64,000 bases of DNA from Nonomuraea turcica (GTDB lineage: Bacteria > Actinomycetota > Actinomycetes > Streptosporangiales > Streptosporangiaceae), in NCBI RefSeq assembly GCF_030718205.1, contig NZ_JAUZQF010000013.1, positions 62,001-126,000 on the forward strand. Reading direction: 5' to 3'. Shown piece by piece: positions 50,141 to 58,862 of the stretch. Under the pieces are notes generated by a model. That model searched no databases and was not told the DNA's origin. It worked only from the letters and a program-made list of their open reading frames with translations. The position numbers and the translations under genes were made by a program. Within the stretch, counting starts at the first letter, position 1. Each line of letters opens with the position of its first letter.

Positions 50141-51085
50141 ATGAGCAGGGAGGGTGTGATGGCGGGCCTGACGGAGAGGATCGGCAAGGTCAAGGCCTGG
50201 GGCCGCGGCAAGGTGGATGACTGGCGGGTCCGCAGGCTGTCGTTCGATCATCTCATCAGGGCCGTGCAGCGCTACCAGGTGCAGTTCGGCGACCGGCTGG
50301 CGGGCGCGGTCACCTACTTCGCGTTCCTGTCGTTCTTCCCGCTGATGGCGCTGTCGTACGCGGTGCTCGGGCTCGTGGTGGCGACCAGCGAGACGACCAG
50401 GGAGGCGCTGGAGGCGGCGATCGTCGAGCGGCTGCCGGGGATCGCCGGCCAGCTGGACCTCGACGCCATCTCCACGGCCAAGGCGACCGCCGGGATCATC
50501 GGCCTGCTCGGCCTTCTCTACGCCGGGCTCGGCGCGATGGACGCGCTGCGCGGGGCGCTGCGCGAGATGTCCATGACCACAGAGCCGCCGCTCAATTTCT
50601 TCCTGGGCAAGCTCCGCGATCTGGCCTCGATCGCCATGATCGGCGTGACGATGATCTCCTCGGTGCTGGTGGCCGGGTTCGCCACCACGGCCACGGACAA
50701 CGTGCTGGAATTCCTGTTCGGCAGCGAGTCCGCCCTGGCCACCACCGGGTTGCGGCTGGCCGGGGTGGCGGCGAGCGTGGGCGCCGACTGGTTGTTGTTC
50801 CTGATTCTGCTCGGCTGGGTGGCCAGGCTGACCCAGCCGTTCCGCGTGATCGCCAGGGGTGCGTTGCTGGGCGCGATGGGCTTCGGCGTGCTCAAGCAAC
50901 TCGCCACGCTGCTGCTGGGGCAGACGCTGGGCAACCCGGTCTACGGCACGTTCGCCGTCATCGTGGGCCTGCTGGTCTGGATCAACTTCTCCGCCAGGCT
51001 CGTGCTCTATGTCGCCGCGTGGACGGCGACGGCGGGACTCTGCCCGCCGCCGTCCCCGACGCCGCCGCCGACGTCAGAAGCGTGA
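50141..51085 (+). CDS. YihY/BrkB-family membrane protein
   Basis: 314-residue integral membrane protein of the UPF0761 (YihY, formerly RNase BN/BrkB) family with about six helices: VTYFAFLSFFPLMALSYAVLG, AGIIGLLGLLYAGLGAMDALR, ISSVLVAGFA, WLLFLILLGWVARL, GTFAVIVGLLVWINFSARLVLY. Despite the historical name it is not a ribonuclease. It overlaps the convergent carboxypeptidase gene by 12 bases. Neighbours match the SCO4847-4849 order in Streptomyces. Function of the family is unclear. Confidence 0.9.
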   Translation: MSREGVMAGLTERIGKVKAWGRGKVDDWRVRRLSFDHLIRAVQRYQVQFGDRLAGAVTYFAFLSFFPLMALSYAVLGLVVATSETTREALEAAIVERLPGIAGQLDLDAISTAKATAGIIGLLGLLYAGLGAMDALRGALREMSMTTEPPLNFFLGKLRDLASIAMIGVTMISSVLVAGFATTATDNVLEFLFGSESALATTGLRLAGVAASVGADWLLFLILLGWVARLTQPFRVIARGALLGAMGFGVLKQLATLLLGQTLGNPVYGTFAVIVGLLVWINFSARLVLYVAAWTATAGLCPPPSPTPPPTSEA

Positions 51086-52195
51086 TCTGGAGCGCTTGCG
51101 GCGGATGCCGTACCAGAGGTAGATCAGCCCGAACAACAGCCCTCCGCCGATCACCACCGACCCGACCGTCTTGGTGGAGGCGTCCTGGTTGCGTGCGGCC
51201 GTGTCCAGCAGCGGCGGCTGCGGAGCCGGGGTGACCTGCGTGGCCGGCGGCGCGGACACCTGCTGCTGCGGCGCGGTCAGGCCCGCGGGGAGCGGGTCGA
51301 CCAGCTGCCCGACCGGCGCGGCCTTGCCCCTGACCGAGAAACCCCAGTCGAGCAGCGAGGCCACCTCGTCCCAGAAGCCGCCCTCGTGCCGCATGATGCT
51401 CACCACGATCGTGTGGCCGCCGCGGGTGGCCGCGCCGACGAAGCTGGCCTGTGCCTTCGTGGTCCAGCCGTTCTTGACGCCGACCATGCCGTTGTAGCGC
51501 CAGAGCAGCTTGTTGTGGTTGCTGATCTGGTAGTGCTTGCCCTTGGGCGCCGGGAAGTTCGCGACCTTCGTGCTGATGTAGCGGGTGAAATCGGGGTTGG
51601 CCAGGCCGGCGCGGGCGATGAGCGCCAGGTCGTAGGCCGAGCTGCTCTGCCCGGGCTTGTCCAGGCCGCTCGGCGTCTTGGCCACGGTGTCGTACGCCTG
51701 CAGCCGCTTGGCCTCGGCGTTCATGTCCGCCATCGTCTTCGCGAGGCCGCCGTTCGTCTCCGCCAGGGCCATGGCCGCGTCGTTGCCCGACGACATCATC
51801 AATGCCCTGAACAGGTCCTCGACCTTGTACGTCGTCTTCGGCGTCAGACCGACCGCGCTGCCCTCCTGGTTGCAGGCGTTCTGGCTGGGCCGGATCTTGC
51901 GGTTCTTGTCGAGCTTGGGGATGAGCGTGAGCGCGGTCAGCGTCTTCAGCGTGCTGGCCGGCAGGTAACGCCCGTGGGCGTCCTTGGCCGCGAGCACCTG
52001 GCCCGTGCCCACGTCCGCGATGACGTACGAAGTAGCCTTGGTCTTGGGTGGCTTCTTGACGCCTTGGGGCGCCACCAGTCCGCGGCTGCCCAGCGCCTCG
52101 CCACCGACGGGTGTCGTCGGTGCGGCATATGCGGTCCCGCCGGTGAGCGAGACCGAGGCGATGAGTGCCGTCACCGGCACGATTTTTGTCCACAT
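51074..52195 (-). CDS. D-alanyl-D-alanine carboxypeptidase (S11)
   Basis: Trims the fifth D-Ala from peptidoglycan stem peptides; 373 residues from the ATG at 52195. Signal peptide (IVPVTALIASVSLTGG, AYA), then the penicillin-binding domain with catalytic SxxK as PASTLKTL, SxN as SSGNDAA, and the third motif as KNG in VGVKNGWTT (KTG in most relatives). A Pro-rich stalk and a C-terminal membrane helix (VGSVVIGGGLLFGLIYLWYGI) with a basic tail anchor it outside the membrane. Divergent from the small SCO4848-like gene. Confidence 0.9.
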   Translation of the reverse strand: MWTKIVPVTALIASVSLTGGTAYAAPTTPVGGEALGSRGLVAPQGVKKPPKTKATSYVIADVGTGQVLAAKDAHGRYLPASTLKTLTALTLIPKLDKNRKIRPSQNACNQEGSAVGLTPKTTYKVEDLFRALMMSSGNDAAMALAETNGGLAKTMADMNAEAKRLQAYDTVAKTPSGLDKPGQSSSAYDLALIARAGLANPDFTRYISTKVANFPAPKGKHYQISNHNKLLWRYNGMVGVKNGWTTKAQASFVGAATRGGHTIVVSIMRHEGGFWDEVASLLDWGFSVRGKAAPVGQLVDPLPAGLTAPQQQVSAPPATQVTPAPQPPLLDTAARNQDASTKTVGSVVIGGGLLFGLIYLWYGIRRKRSRSRF

Positions 52196-52278
52196 GGCGG
52201 TCTCAGCGTAGCTTCGTGTGAATGCCCATGTGGCGACACATCCCCCGAAGATCCACCTTCGATACCAGAGAGGCACTA

Positions 52279-52488
52279 ATGTCACGAAAGATCGCCGGAT
52301 TCCTGATCGCGCTCGGCGCGTTCATGGTCTTCGAGTGGGTGAATCTCGGGTTTAACCTGCAGGACGGGCATCCAACCAGCTTTTATGTCGTTCACGGCAT
52401 CTTGATCGCGGTGAACATCATCCTCGCCCTCGTGCTGGCCGCCATCGGCTGGCGGGGACTCAGGAACCGCAGAGGAGACGCCGGGTAA
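52279..52488 (+). CDS. SCO4848-like small membrane protein
   Basis: 69-residue protein with two membrane helices (IAGFLIALGAFMVFEWVNLG, ILIAVNIILALVLAAIGW) and a basic C terminus. AGAGAGG precedes the ATG at 52279. Its position next to the DD-carboxypeptidase and BrkB genes matches the SCO4848 family. Its 3' end overlaps the convergent ATP-grasp gene by 29 bases. Function unknown. Confidence 0.78.
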   Translation: MSRKIAGFLIALGAFMVFEWVNLGFNLQDGHPTSFYVVHGILIAVNIILALVLAAIGWRGLRNRRGDAG

Positions 52489-53851
52489 GCGCGTGCAGCT
52501 CGTCGGCCTCCTCTCGCGAGTCGCCTATCGAGGTGAAGCCCAGCTTCCCATGCTCGGGAACGGCCCCGAGCAAGTGGAAGACGTTGCCGGTGCGCCGTTC
52601 GGCGTCGAACCCGATGCCGAGCCGGTCGGCCGTGCGCACGACCTCGCCCGGGGTGCGCCCGCGCAGGCAGGAGGAGGCGCAGTTGTCGGTCGCGGTGTAA
52701 TACTTCGGCTGGTCGCCGGCCATGAGCAGGCCGGTCGCGGGATCGTACGCGGCCCCGGTCGTCAGCACGGCCGCGCCGAACGGATGCGTCGTGCCGCCGA
52801 TGCGCAGGTTGATCTCGCACAGCAGCGCCGCGTATCCGGCGTCGGCCTTCAGCGCGAAGAAGTCCATCCCGAAGACTCCCACCACGCCCCGCTCGGCCAG
52901 CACGCCGGCGATCCGCTCGGCCGAGGCGCCCACCTCGGCGCGATACTCGGGCGCGGCTGGGAACGTGCAGCCCTGGTAGACGTGGCCGTTGGCGCCGCCG
53001 AGCACCTGGTCATGCGTGGCCAGCACCTGCGCGTGGCCGCCCGGCGTGATGCAGGCCAGCGCGCTGGGGTAGTAGAGCGGCCGGTGCTCGATGTACTCCT
53101 CGACCACCGCCCCGCGGTCCCTGATCTTCACGGAGAACGTGTCCCAGCTCTCGCCCGCCATCGCGAAACTGGTCAGCGACCTGTCGGTCTTGGTGACGAT
53201 CGCGTTGCCCAGCCCGGAGTAGGCGTCGTTCAGCTTGACGATCACCCGTTCGCCCGGCAGCGCCTCGATCGCCTCCTCGATCTCCAGCGAGGTCCGCAGG
53301 TCGCCGAAGCCGCGCGCCATCGGCACGCCCGCCTCGTGGCCCAACTCGCGTCCGCCGCTCTTGGAGCCGTAATAGGCGAAAGAGGTGGCCGGACCGTAGA
53401 GGGGCACGTTGAGTAACGACGCCAGCTCCTCCTCGAGCTCGCTGAGGACGAACGGCACGATCCATGCGTCACCGTTGATCTCCGACCGCAGCTGCTCGAT
53501 CACATCCGGGCGCTCGAGCACGCTCCTGGTCAACGGCTGAGACCAGGGATCGTCGAGCGTGATCAACGTGAGCCGCTTGGCGGCGTCATCCGGATCGGGC
53601 AGGAAGGCGAAGTAGTAGTCGATGATGTCGGGATCAATCGGCGCGGAGGAGAGGTAGACCACCTTTACCCCGGGTTCGCGGAGCGTCAGCAGCAGGAACA
53701 GCAGGCGCTGCTCGTAGGACCTGGCCGCCGTGATGCGGCGGAGCTCGTCCTGCGGAAGGGAGAGCGAGGGCACGACCACCAGGGTCCCCTCACTCGGCTC
53801 GAAGATGCTCAACCCGGCATACTTCTCCCCGAACGGGATATTAGTGATCAT
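52460..53851 (-). CDS. ATP-grasp protein, PGM1-like peptide ligase
   Basis: 463 residues from the ATG at 53851 (an ATG at 53974 would add 41). Resembles PGM1-type peptide ligases (pheganomycin family): a pre-ATP-grasp N-terminal domain (LVVVPSLSLPQDELRRI, RLLFLLLTLREPGVKVVYLSS), then an ATP-grasp fold (GERVIVKLNDAYSGLGN, VVEEYIEHRP) with the metal-binding block LLCEINLRIGGTTHP. PGM1 joins a modified amino acid to a ribosomal peptide. No precursor-peptide gene is evident next to it, so it may act on small molecules. No Shine-Dalgarno at either start. Confidence 0.75.
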   Translation of the reverse strand: MITNIPFGEKYAGLSIFEPSEGTLVVVPSLSLPQDELRRITAARSYEQRLLFLLLTLREPGVKVVYLSSAPIDPDIIDYYFAFLPDPDDAAKRLTLITLDDPWSQPLTRSVLERPDVIEQLRSEINGDAWIVPFVLSELEEELASLLNVPLYGPATSFAYYGSKSGGRELGHEAGVPMARGFGDLRTSLEIEEAIEALPGERVIVKLNDAYSGLGNAIVTKTDRSLTSFAMAGESWDTFSVKIRDRGAVVEEYIEHRPLYYPSALACITPGGHAQVLATHDQVLGGANGHVYQGCTFPAAPEYRAEVGASAERIAGVLAERGVVGVFGMDFFALKADAGYAALLCEINLRIGGTTHPFGAAVLTTGAAYDPATGLLMAGDQPKYYTATDNCASSCLRGRTPGEVVRTADRLGIGFDAERRTGNVFHLLGAVPEHGKLGFTSIGDSREEADELHALTRRLLCGS

Positions 53852-54112
53852 ATTGCGAGTGAAACACGCATTCTTCTCAAATGCAGCCACCGCCGAAGTG
53901 TGATGACCATGACAGAAGGTGACAGGATTCGGAATCGCCGACCACGTTTGGAACAGGCGGCATCGGGTCACCATCTAATGATCCCTTGTGACTATTTCCG
54001 GATCAGGCTGACGTTCACCTAGCGTCACCACCCGAGGTTACGGGCGTGCCGTCGGCTAACTTTTGGTGTATCTGTCGGCAGGAACTCGCGCGCGGGCGAT
54101 AGAGTCGAAGCA

Positions 54113-54232
54113 TCGCCATCGGGCACACGGCCGACCGCTGTGCACCCGGGCTGCAGCGGCACTCGCGACTGACGAGCGCAAAGCCCATGCTGACGATCTC
54201 GCGCACCCGAACCAGCGGGTGTGTTTTTTGAT
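54113..54232 (+). ncRNA. Candidate small RNA or leader/attenuator
   Basis: The stretch from just after the TAGAGT box (54101-54106) to the T-rich terminator at 54230 would give a transcript of about 120 bases in a gene-free region. It includes a 14-codon frame at 54188-54232, ending inside the terminator and reading MLTISRTRTSGCVF. The frame has no Shine-Dalgarno. It could be an independent sRNA or a leader controlling the M20 amidohydrolase gene 114 bases downstream. I do not match it to a known RNA family. Confidence 0.35.
54203..54230 (+). terminator. Rho-independent terminator with T6 tract
   Basis: 8-bp stem CGCACCCG / CGGGTGTG (one G-T wobble), 6-base loop AACCAG, then TTTTTT. A classical U-tract terminator is unusual in this GC-rich window and lies after no protein gene on this strand. 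Confidence 0.75.
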
Positions 54233-54345
54233 TCGCCGAGCGGCCGCTCGACCGGGTGGCCACGGCGGAAGGACGAGCTTTCACAGCGCATGAGCCGCGG
54301 TGGTCAGACATATTGGGGCGCGCGGCATGGACGGGATGGTGACAT

Positions 54346-55569
54346 ATGCGGGGACGTGAGCTTCGGGGCGAACTCGACGCGTTCCTGGCGGAGACCGAGC
54401 AGGATCTCGTGGCATTCCGCCGCGACCTCCACATGCATCCTGAGCTGGCCTTCGCCGAATATCGCACGACACAGCGGATCGCCGAGCGGCTCACCGCCGC
54501 CGGGCTGACGCCTTCGGTGCTTCCCCGGGGCACCGGCCTCATCTGCGACGTGGGCAGCGGAGACGGCCCGACCGTCGCGCTGCGCGCGGACATCGACGCG
54601 CTGCCGCTGCACGACGAGAAGGACGTGTCCTACCGCTCGAACGTGGGCGGCGCCTGCCACGCCTGCGGCCATGACGTGCACACCGCTGTGCTGCTCGGCA
54701 CCTCGCTCTTCCTCGCCCAGCAGGCCGCCGCCGGCCTCCTGCCCGGCCGGGTCAGGCTGATCTTCCAGCCCGCCGAGGAGCTGCCGGGCGGCGCGCTCGA
54801 GGTCATGGCGCACGGTGGCATCAGCGGCGTCGACCGCATCTTCGGCCTGCACTGCGACCCGCGCGTCGACGTCGGCCAGGTCGGGCTCAGGCCGGGCCCG
54901 ATCACCTCGGCCTGCGACAAGCTGAGCATCCGGGTCTCGGGACCCGGCGGCCACACCGCGCGCCCGCACCTGACCGCCGACCTGGTCTTCGCCCTCGCCA
55001 AGATCCTTACCGAGCTGCCCGCCGCCCTGTCGCGCCGCGTCGACCCGCGTTCCTCGCTCAGCCTCGTCTGGGGCCGGGTCGAGGCCGGCACGGCGGCCAA
55101 TGCGATCCCCGACGACGGCATCGCCGAAGGCACCGTGCGCTGCCTCGACGAGAACGCCTGGCACGCCGCCCCCGACCTGATCAAGTCCCTGCTGGAGTCG
55201 GTGGCCGGCGCCTACGGCATCGAGGCCGAGATGGACTACAAGCGCGGCGTGCCTCCGGTGGTCAACGACGAGGTCAGCGTCGAGATGCTGGCCGAGGCCG
55301 CCGAGCGTGTGCTGGGCGCGGGTGCGGTGATCCCGACCCAGCAGTCGCTCGGCGGCGAGGACTTCGCTTGGTACCTCGAGTCGATTCCCGGCGCGTTCGC
55401 CCGTCTGGGCACCCGCTCACCGGGCGGCGTGACCTACGACATCCACCAGGGCACGTTCGACGTGGACGAGAGGGCGATCGCGATGGGGGTGCGGATCATG
55501 GCCGCCACCGCGCTGACCGCCCTCTGGGAGGTCGGACCGCTCGACTCGATCACCAGCGCGCTGGCGTGA
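54346..55569 (+). CDS. M20D-family amidohydrolase (hippurate hydrolase/N-acyl aminoacylase type)
   Basis: 407-residue metalloamidase. HMHPELAFAE near the N terminus, RADIDALPL (metal Asp), CHACGHDVHTAVLLG (metal Cys/His), QPAEELPGGA (catalytic Glu), GGHTARPH in the dimerisation domain and GGEDFAW near the C terminus mark the M20D family. It splits N-acyl amino acids or similar amides in the cytoplasm. GGGATG precedes the ATG weakly. Its 3' end overlaps the convergent dipeptidyl-peptidase gene by 20 bases. Confidence 0.9.
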   Translation: MRGRELRGELDAFLAETEQDLVAFRRDLHMHPELAFAEYRTTQRIAERLTAAGLTPSVLPRGTGLICDVGSGDGPTVALRADIDALPLHDEKDVSYRSNVGGACHACGHDVHTAVLLGTSLFLAQQAAAGLLPGRVRLIFQPAEELPGGALEVMAHGGISGVDRIFGLHCDPRVDVGQVGLRPGPITSACDKLSIRVSGPGGHTARPHLTADLVFALAKILTELPAALSRRVDPRSSLSLVWGRVEAGTAANAIPDDGIAEGTVRCLDENAWHAAPDLIKSLLESVAGAYGIEAEMDYKRGVPPVVNDEVSVEMLAEAAERVLGAGAVIPTQQSLGGEDFAWYLESIPGAFARLGTRSPGGVTYDIHQGTFDVDERAIAMGVRIMAATALTALWEVGPLDSITSALA

Positions 55570-57430
55570 CCAGCGGCAGCCGCAGGGACGAGTGTCCCGG
55601 CGACACCGTGATCTCGGTGCCCGGCGGATACCGCAGGGTGTAGTCGTAGTCGGTCGAGATGATCACCAGGCCCAGCCGGTGGCCCTTCTTGAACACGTAG
55701 TCCGTCGGCTGGAAGTCCCAGGTGAAGGTGTATTCCTTGCCCGGCCTGAGCGGTTCGGTCCGGTCCTGGCGGTGCCGGTTGCGCACGTCCAGCCAGCCCC
55801 GGGTGACGATCTTGTACGGCGTGGTGGCCGTGCCGAGCACCCTGAGCGTGGTGCAGCCCGTGTCACCCGGGACGCCCTGCCCGTAGCAGTAGGTCTGGCC
55901 GGTCGAGAGCAACGAGCCGTTCGGGCGGACGTCCGTGCCGTAGTCCACCAGCAACGCCGTCAGATACGGTGACGCCCCGTTCTTGAACGAGGCCCGTACC
56001 GACACCGTCGGCGTGCCGGAGATCCGCACGTCGGCGGGGAGCTCGCCGGTGGTGTACGCCAGCCGGTTCGGGTCGGAACCGGTGGCCTCGACGAGCTGCT
56101 CGGCGGTCCTGGCCTTCTGGTCGATGAAGGACTCCTTGGCAGGCAACGGCTGCGGGGTCAGGCTCAGCCGCTGGCCGGAGCCCAGGTGGAGGGGGACGGG
56201 GGTGGCGCCGGGCAGCGGCCACGACCTGTGCTGGGCCCACTGGCCGGCCGCGTGCTCGACGTCGGCCTGCGGCTCGCGCATGATGCCCGAGTCGATGCCG
56301 TACAACCAGTGGTCGAACCAGCCGTGCAGCTGGCGCAGCCACTCGACCGTGCGCAGGCTGAAGGGGTTCATGTGGGTGCCCTGGTGCAGCCAGATCTTGC
56401 GCGGCACGTGCCGCTTGGCCAGGGCGTACCACCACTGCGCGAACTGCTTGGTCTTGACGTTCCAGTCGTTGAGCCCGTGCACGACGAAGACGCTGGCCTT
56501 GACCTTGCCGACGTCGTTCATGTAGTTGCGGGCGTCCCAGACGGGGCTGTAGTCGCCGGTGATCCGGTCCTGGGTGGCGGTGATCTGGTCCATCAGCGCG
56601 CCGCAGGCCTCCTGGCCGTTCTCCCTGGTCAGCACGTATTTCGCGAGCACGTCCAGGTCCTCGCCCTGGAAGCCGCCGGGGGCCAGGACGCCGCCGTTGG
56701 CGCGGTAGTAGTCGTACCAGCTGGAGATCGCGGCGATCGGCACGATCGTCTCCAGGCCCTCGACGCCGGTCGCGGCGACCGCGTTCGGGAGCGTGCCGTT
56801 GTAGGAGACGCCGATCATGCCGACCTTGCCGGTCGACCAGGTGGCCTCGACCGGGTTGCCGTCGGCGTCGAAGCCCTTGGCGCGGCCGTTCAGCCAGTCG
56901 ATCGCGGCCTTCGGGCCGGCCGTCTCGTTGCGGTCGCCGGAGGTCGGGCAGCCGGTGGCGCGGCCGCTGCCGAGGTTTTCCACCAGAGCGATGGCGTAGC
57001 CGCGGGGCAGGAAATAATTGTCGTAGTAGCCGTCGAACGGCTCGGCGGCCAGCTTGTTGGCGAGTGCTCTGAGCGTGGGGAGGGGGTTGCCGTTCTCGTC
57101 CACGTCCACGGGGTGGTTGGCGACGTCGTTGCCGCCGGCGTAGTACGGACTGGCCTCCATGATCACCGGGACCTTGAGTCCCTGGTCGGTCTCCTTGGGG
57201 CGCAGGATGTCCACCGCGACACGGTCCGGTGCGCCGTCGTTGTCGCTGTCGGTCCCGGCGACCTCGACGAACACCGTCTGCTTGATGGCGTCCGCCCGGG
57301 AGAAGACGGGCTGGGTGGCGTTGTTCTCGATCTTTAAGGCGGGGGTGTCGGCTGCGGCAGGCGTGGTGCCGGTCATGGCCGCGATGAGGATCGCGGCCAG
57401 TGGCACGGCCAGTGCCTTCCTAGGGTGCAT
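55550..57430 (-). CDS. Secreted Xaa-Pro dipeptidyl-peptidase (S15)
   Basis: 626-residue exported serine peptidase releasing Xaa-Pro dipeptides from peptide N termini. Signal peptide LAVPLAAILIAAMTG, cleavage near AAADTP. The alpha/beta-hydrolase domain carries the nucleophile in GMIGVSYNGT, an Asp in HGLNDWNVK and a His in LHQGTHMNP; the C-terminal jelly-roll domain (X-Pro dipeptidyl-peptidase C-terminal type; SVRASFKNGASPYLTALL, PGKEYTFTWDFQPTDYVFKKGHRL) is complete. An extracellular nutritional peptidase. Confidence 0.92.
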   Translation of the reverse strand: MHPRKALAVPLAAILIAAMTGTTPAAADTPALKIENNATQPVFSRADAIKQTVFVEVAGTDSDNDGAPDRVAVDILRPKETDQGLKVPVIMEASPYYAGGNDVANHPVDVDENGNPLPTLRALANKLAAEPFDGYYDNYFLPRGYAIALVENLGSGRATGCPTSGDRNETAGPKAAIDWLNGRAKGFDADGNPVEATWSTGKVGMIGVSYNGTLPNAVAATGVEGLETIVPIAAISSWYDYYRANGGVLAPGGFQGEDLDVLAKYVLTRENGQEACGALMDQITATQDRITGDYSPVWDARNYMNDVGKVKASVFVVHGLNDWNVKTKQFAQWWYALAKRHVPRKIWLHQGTHMNPFSLRTVEWLRQLHGWFDHWLYGIDSGIMREPQADVEHAAGQWAQHRSWPLPGATPVPLHLGSGQRLSLTPQPLPAKESFIDQKARTAEQLVEATGSDPNRLAYTTGELPADVRISGTPTVSVRASFKNGASPYLTALLVDYGTDVRPNGSLLSTGQTYCYGQGVPGDTGCTTLRVLGTATTPYKIVTRGWLDVRNRHRQDRTEPLRPGKEYTFTWDFQPTDYVFKKGHRLGLVIISTDYDYTLRYPPGTEITVSPGHSSLRLPLVTPARW

Positions 57431-57707
57431 GCGGGCTCCGATCGGAAAATTCCACCGTCTGTGGGAATCTCTGTCATGATCGGGCCCAGGGCAAGAGGTG
57501 ATTCATCCCCAAAGTCGGGCAAATCTTCTGTACGCCTCTCTTGGGGGTTTCAGGTCACAGACGCGACTGAGGTCGATAACGGAGTAGTTGCGACCCTGTG
57601 TGCCGGTTTGGTCTGCCCTGGTCAAGCAACTATCTTCCGTGCAGGTGCCGTACGTTTCTTCGCGCCTGCGATGAAGTTCGACGGCGGGGAGATGGAAGGG
57701 AGTCGCC

Positions 57708-58778
57708 TTGCTCGGCAAGCGATTCAACAGGATGGCGCTCGGTTCGGTAGCCGGCGTCATGCTCATGGCAGCGGCCGCATGTGGCGGCGGTGGTGGGGGC
57801 TCCACGACGGCCAGCGAGGCGCCGACCGGCGCGGCCAGCAGCGAGGCGCCGAAGAGTGCGCTCAAGGTGGGACTGGCGTTCGACATCGGCGGACGTGGTG
57901 ACAAGTCCTTCAACGACGCGGCGTACGCCGGCCTGGAGAAGGCCAAGACGGAACTCCAGGCGGAGATCAAGGAGCTGAGCCCGGCCGCCGACGGTTCCAA
58001 CCGTGGTGACCTGCTGCGCCAGCTCGCCGACGCCGGCTACAACCCGATCATCGGTGTCGGCTTCGCCTACGGCGAGGACATCAAGAAGGCCGCCGAGGAG
58101 TACCCGGACATTCAGTTCGCGGTCGTGGACTCCGCCTCGAACGCGGCCAACGTGACCGGCCTGCTGTTCGCCGAGGAGCAGGGCTCCTACCTGGCGGGCG
58201 TCGCCGCGGCGACCAAGTCGGAGAGCGGCCACCTCGGCTTCGTCGGCGGCGTCGAGAACGACCTGATCAAGAAGTTCGAGGCCGGTTTCGTGGCCGGGGC
58301 CAAGTCGGTCAAGTCGGACATCAAGATCGACATCAAGTACCTCACCCCCGACGGTGACTTCTCCGGCTTCAAGGCCCCCGACAAGGGCAAGGTCGCGGCC
58401 GACAAGATGTACCAGGACGGCGCGGACATCGTCTACCACGCCTCCGGCGACTCCGGCCTCGGCGTGTTCCAGGCGGCGGCCGCGGCCAAGAAGAAGGCCA
58501 TCGGCGTCGACTCCGACCAGCGCCAGACGGTCAAGGAGGCCGACCTGCAGCCGGTCATCATGACCTCGATGCTCAAGCGCGTCGACGTCGGCGTGTTCGA
58601 GTTCATCAAGGCCTTCCAGGGCGGCGCCAAGGGCGGCACGAACGTCATCTACGACCTCAAGGTCGACGGCGTGGGCCTGGCCACCACCGGTGGCGAGATC
58701 GACGACATCAAGGACAAGCTCGACGCTGCCAAGCAGGACATCGTCGACGGCAAAATTACGGTTCCGGCTAAGCCGTAA
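57708..58778 (+). CDS. BMP-family nucleoside-binding lipoprotein
   Basis: 356-residue ABC substrate-binding lipoprotein of the Bmp/PnrA type, which binds nucleosides. Lipobox AAAACGG after a hydrophobic signal; then LAFDIGGRGDKSFNDAAYAGL, the family's start, and IGVDSDQRQ, DVGVFEFIKAF. The TTG at 57708 follows GGAAGGGAG by 5 bases; an in-frame ATG (57732) is an alternative. First gene of the nucleoside uptake and salvage operon; a hairpin after it may protect the abundant binding-protein mRNA. Confidence 0.9.
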   Translation: MLGKRFNRMALGSVAGVMLMAAAACGGGGGGSTTASEAPTGAASSEAPKSALKVGLAFDIGGRGDKSFNDAAYAGLEKAKTELQAEIKELSPAADGSNRGDLLRQLADAGYNPIIGVGFAYGEDIKKAAEEYPDIQFAVVDSASNAANVTGLLFAEEQGSYLAGVAAATKSESGHLGFVGGVENDLIKKFEAGFVAGAKSVKSDIKIDIKYLTPDGDFSGFKAPDKGKVAADKMYQDGADIVYHASGDSGLGVFQAAAAAKKKAIGVDSDQRQTVKEADLQPVIMTSMLKRVDVGVFEFIKAFQGGAKGGTNVIYDLKVDGVGLATTGGEIDDIKDKLDAAKQDIVDGKITVPAKP

Positions 58779-58797
58779 CCTGGGTAGGACCATTGAC

Positions 58798-58831
58798 AGA
58801 GGGCCCGGAGTCCGGATACTTCGGGCCTTCT
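58798..58831 (+). terminator. Intercistronic hairpin after the binding-protein gene
   Basis: Stem AGAGGGCCCG / CGGGCCTTCT (one internal mismatch pair) with a 14-base loop, between the BMP and ATPase genes. Such hairpins after binding-protein genes usually attenuate downstream expression or stabilise the upstream message rather than stop it fully. Confidence 0.6.
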
Positions 58832-58862
58832 GCCTATGCCGCCCCCCTCTAGGAGAGGCGAA

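Larger units (their letters stand above)
53852..54345. other. 494-base gap with a Rho-independent terminator and a possible small transcript
   Basis: No protein gene with family support was found between the divergent ATP-grasp and M20 genes. It contains a -10-like TAGAGT (54101-54106), about 100 bases of structured-looking GC-rich sequence, and a hairpin with a T6 tract at 54203-54230. See the separate terminator and transcript entries. Confidence 0.5.

Noticed and set aside
54015..54593. 192-residue minus-strand frame across the 54-kb gap
   Set aside because: Ser/Arg-rich, overlaps the M20 gene in antisense, no ribosome-binding site or domain.
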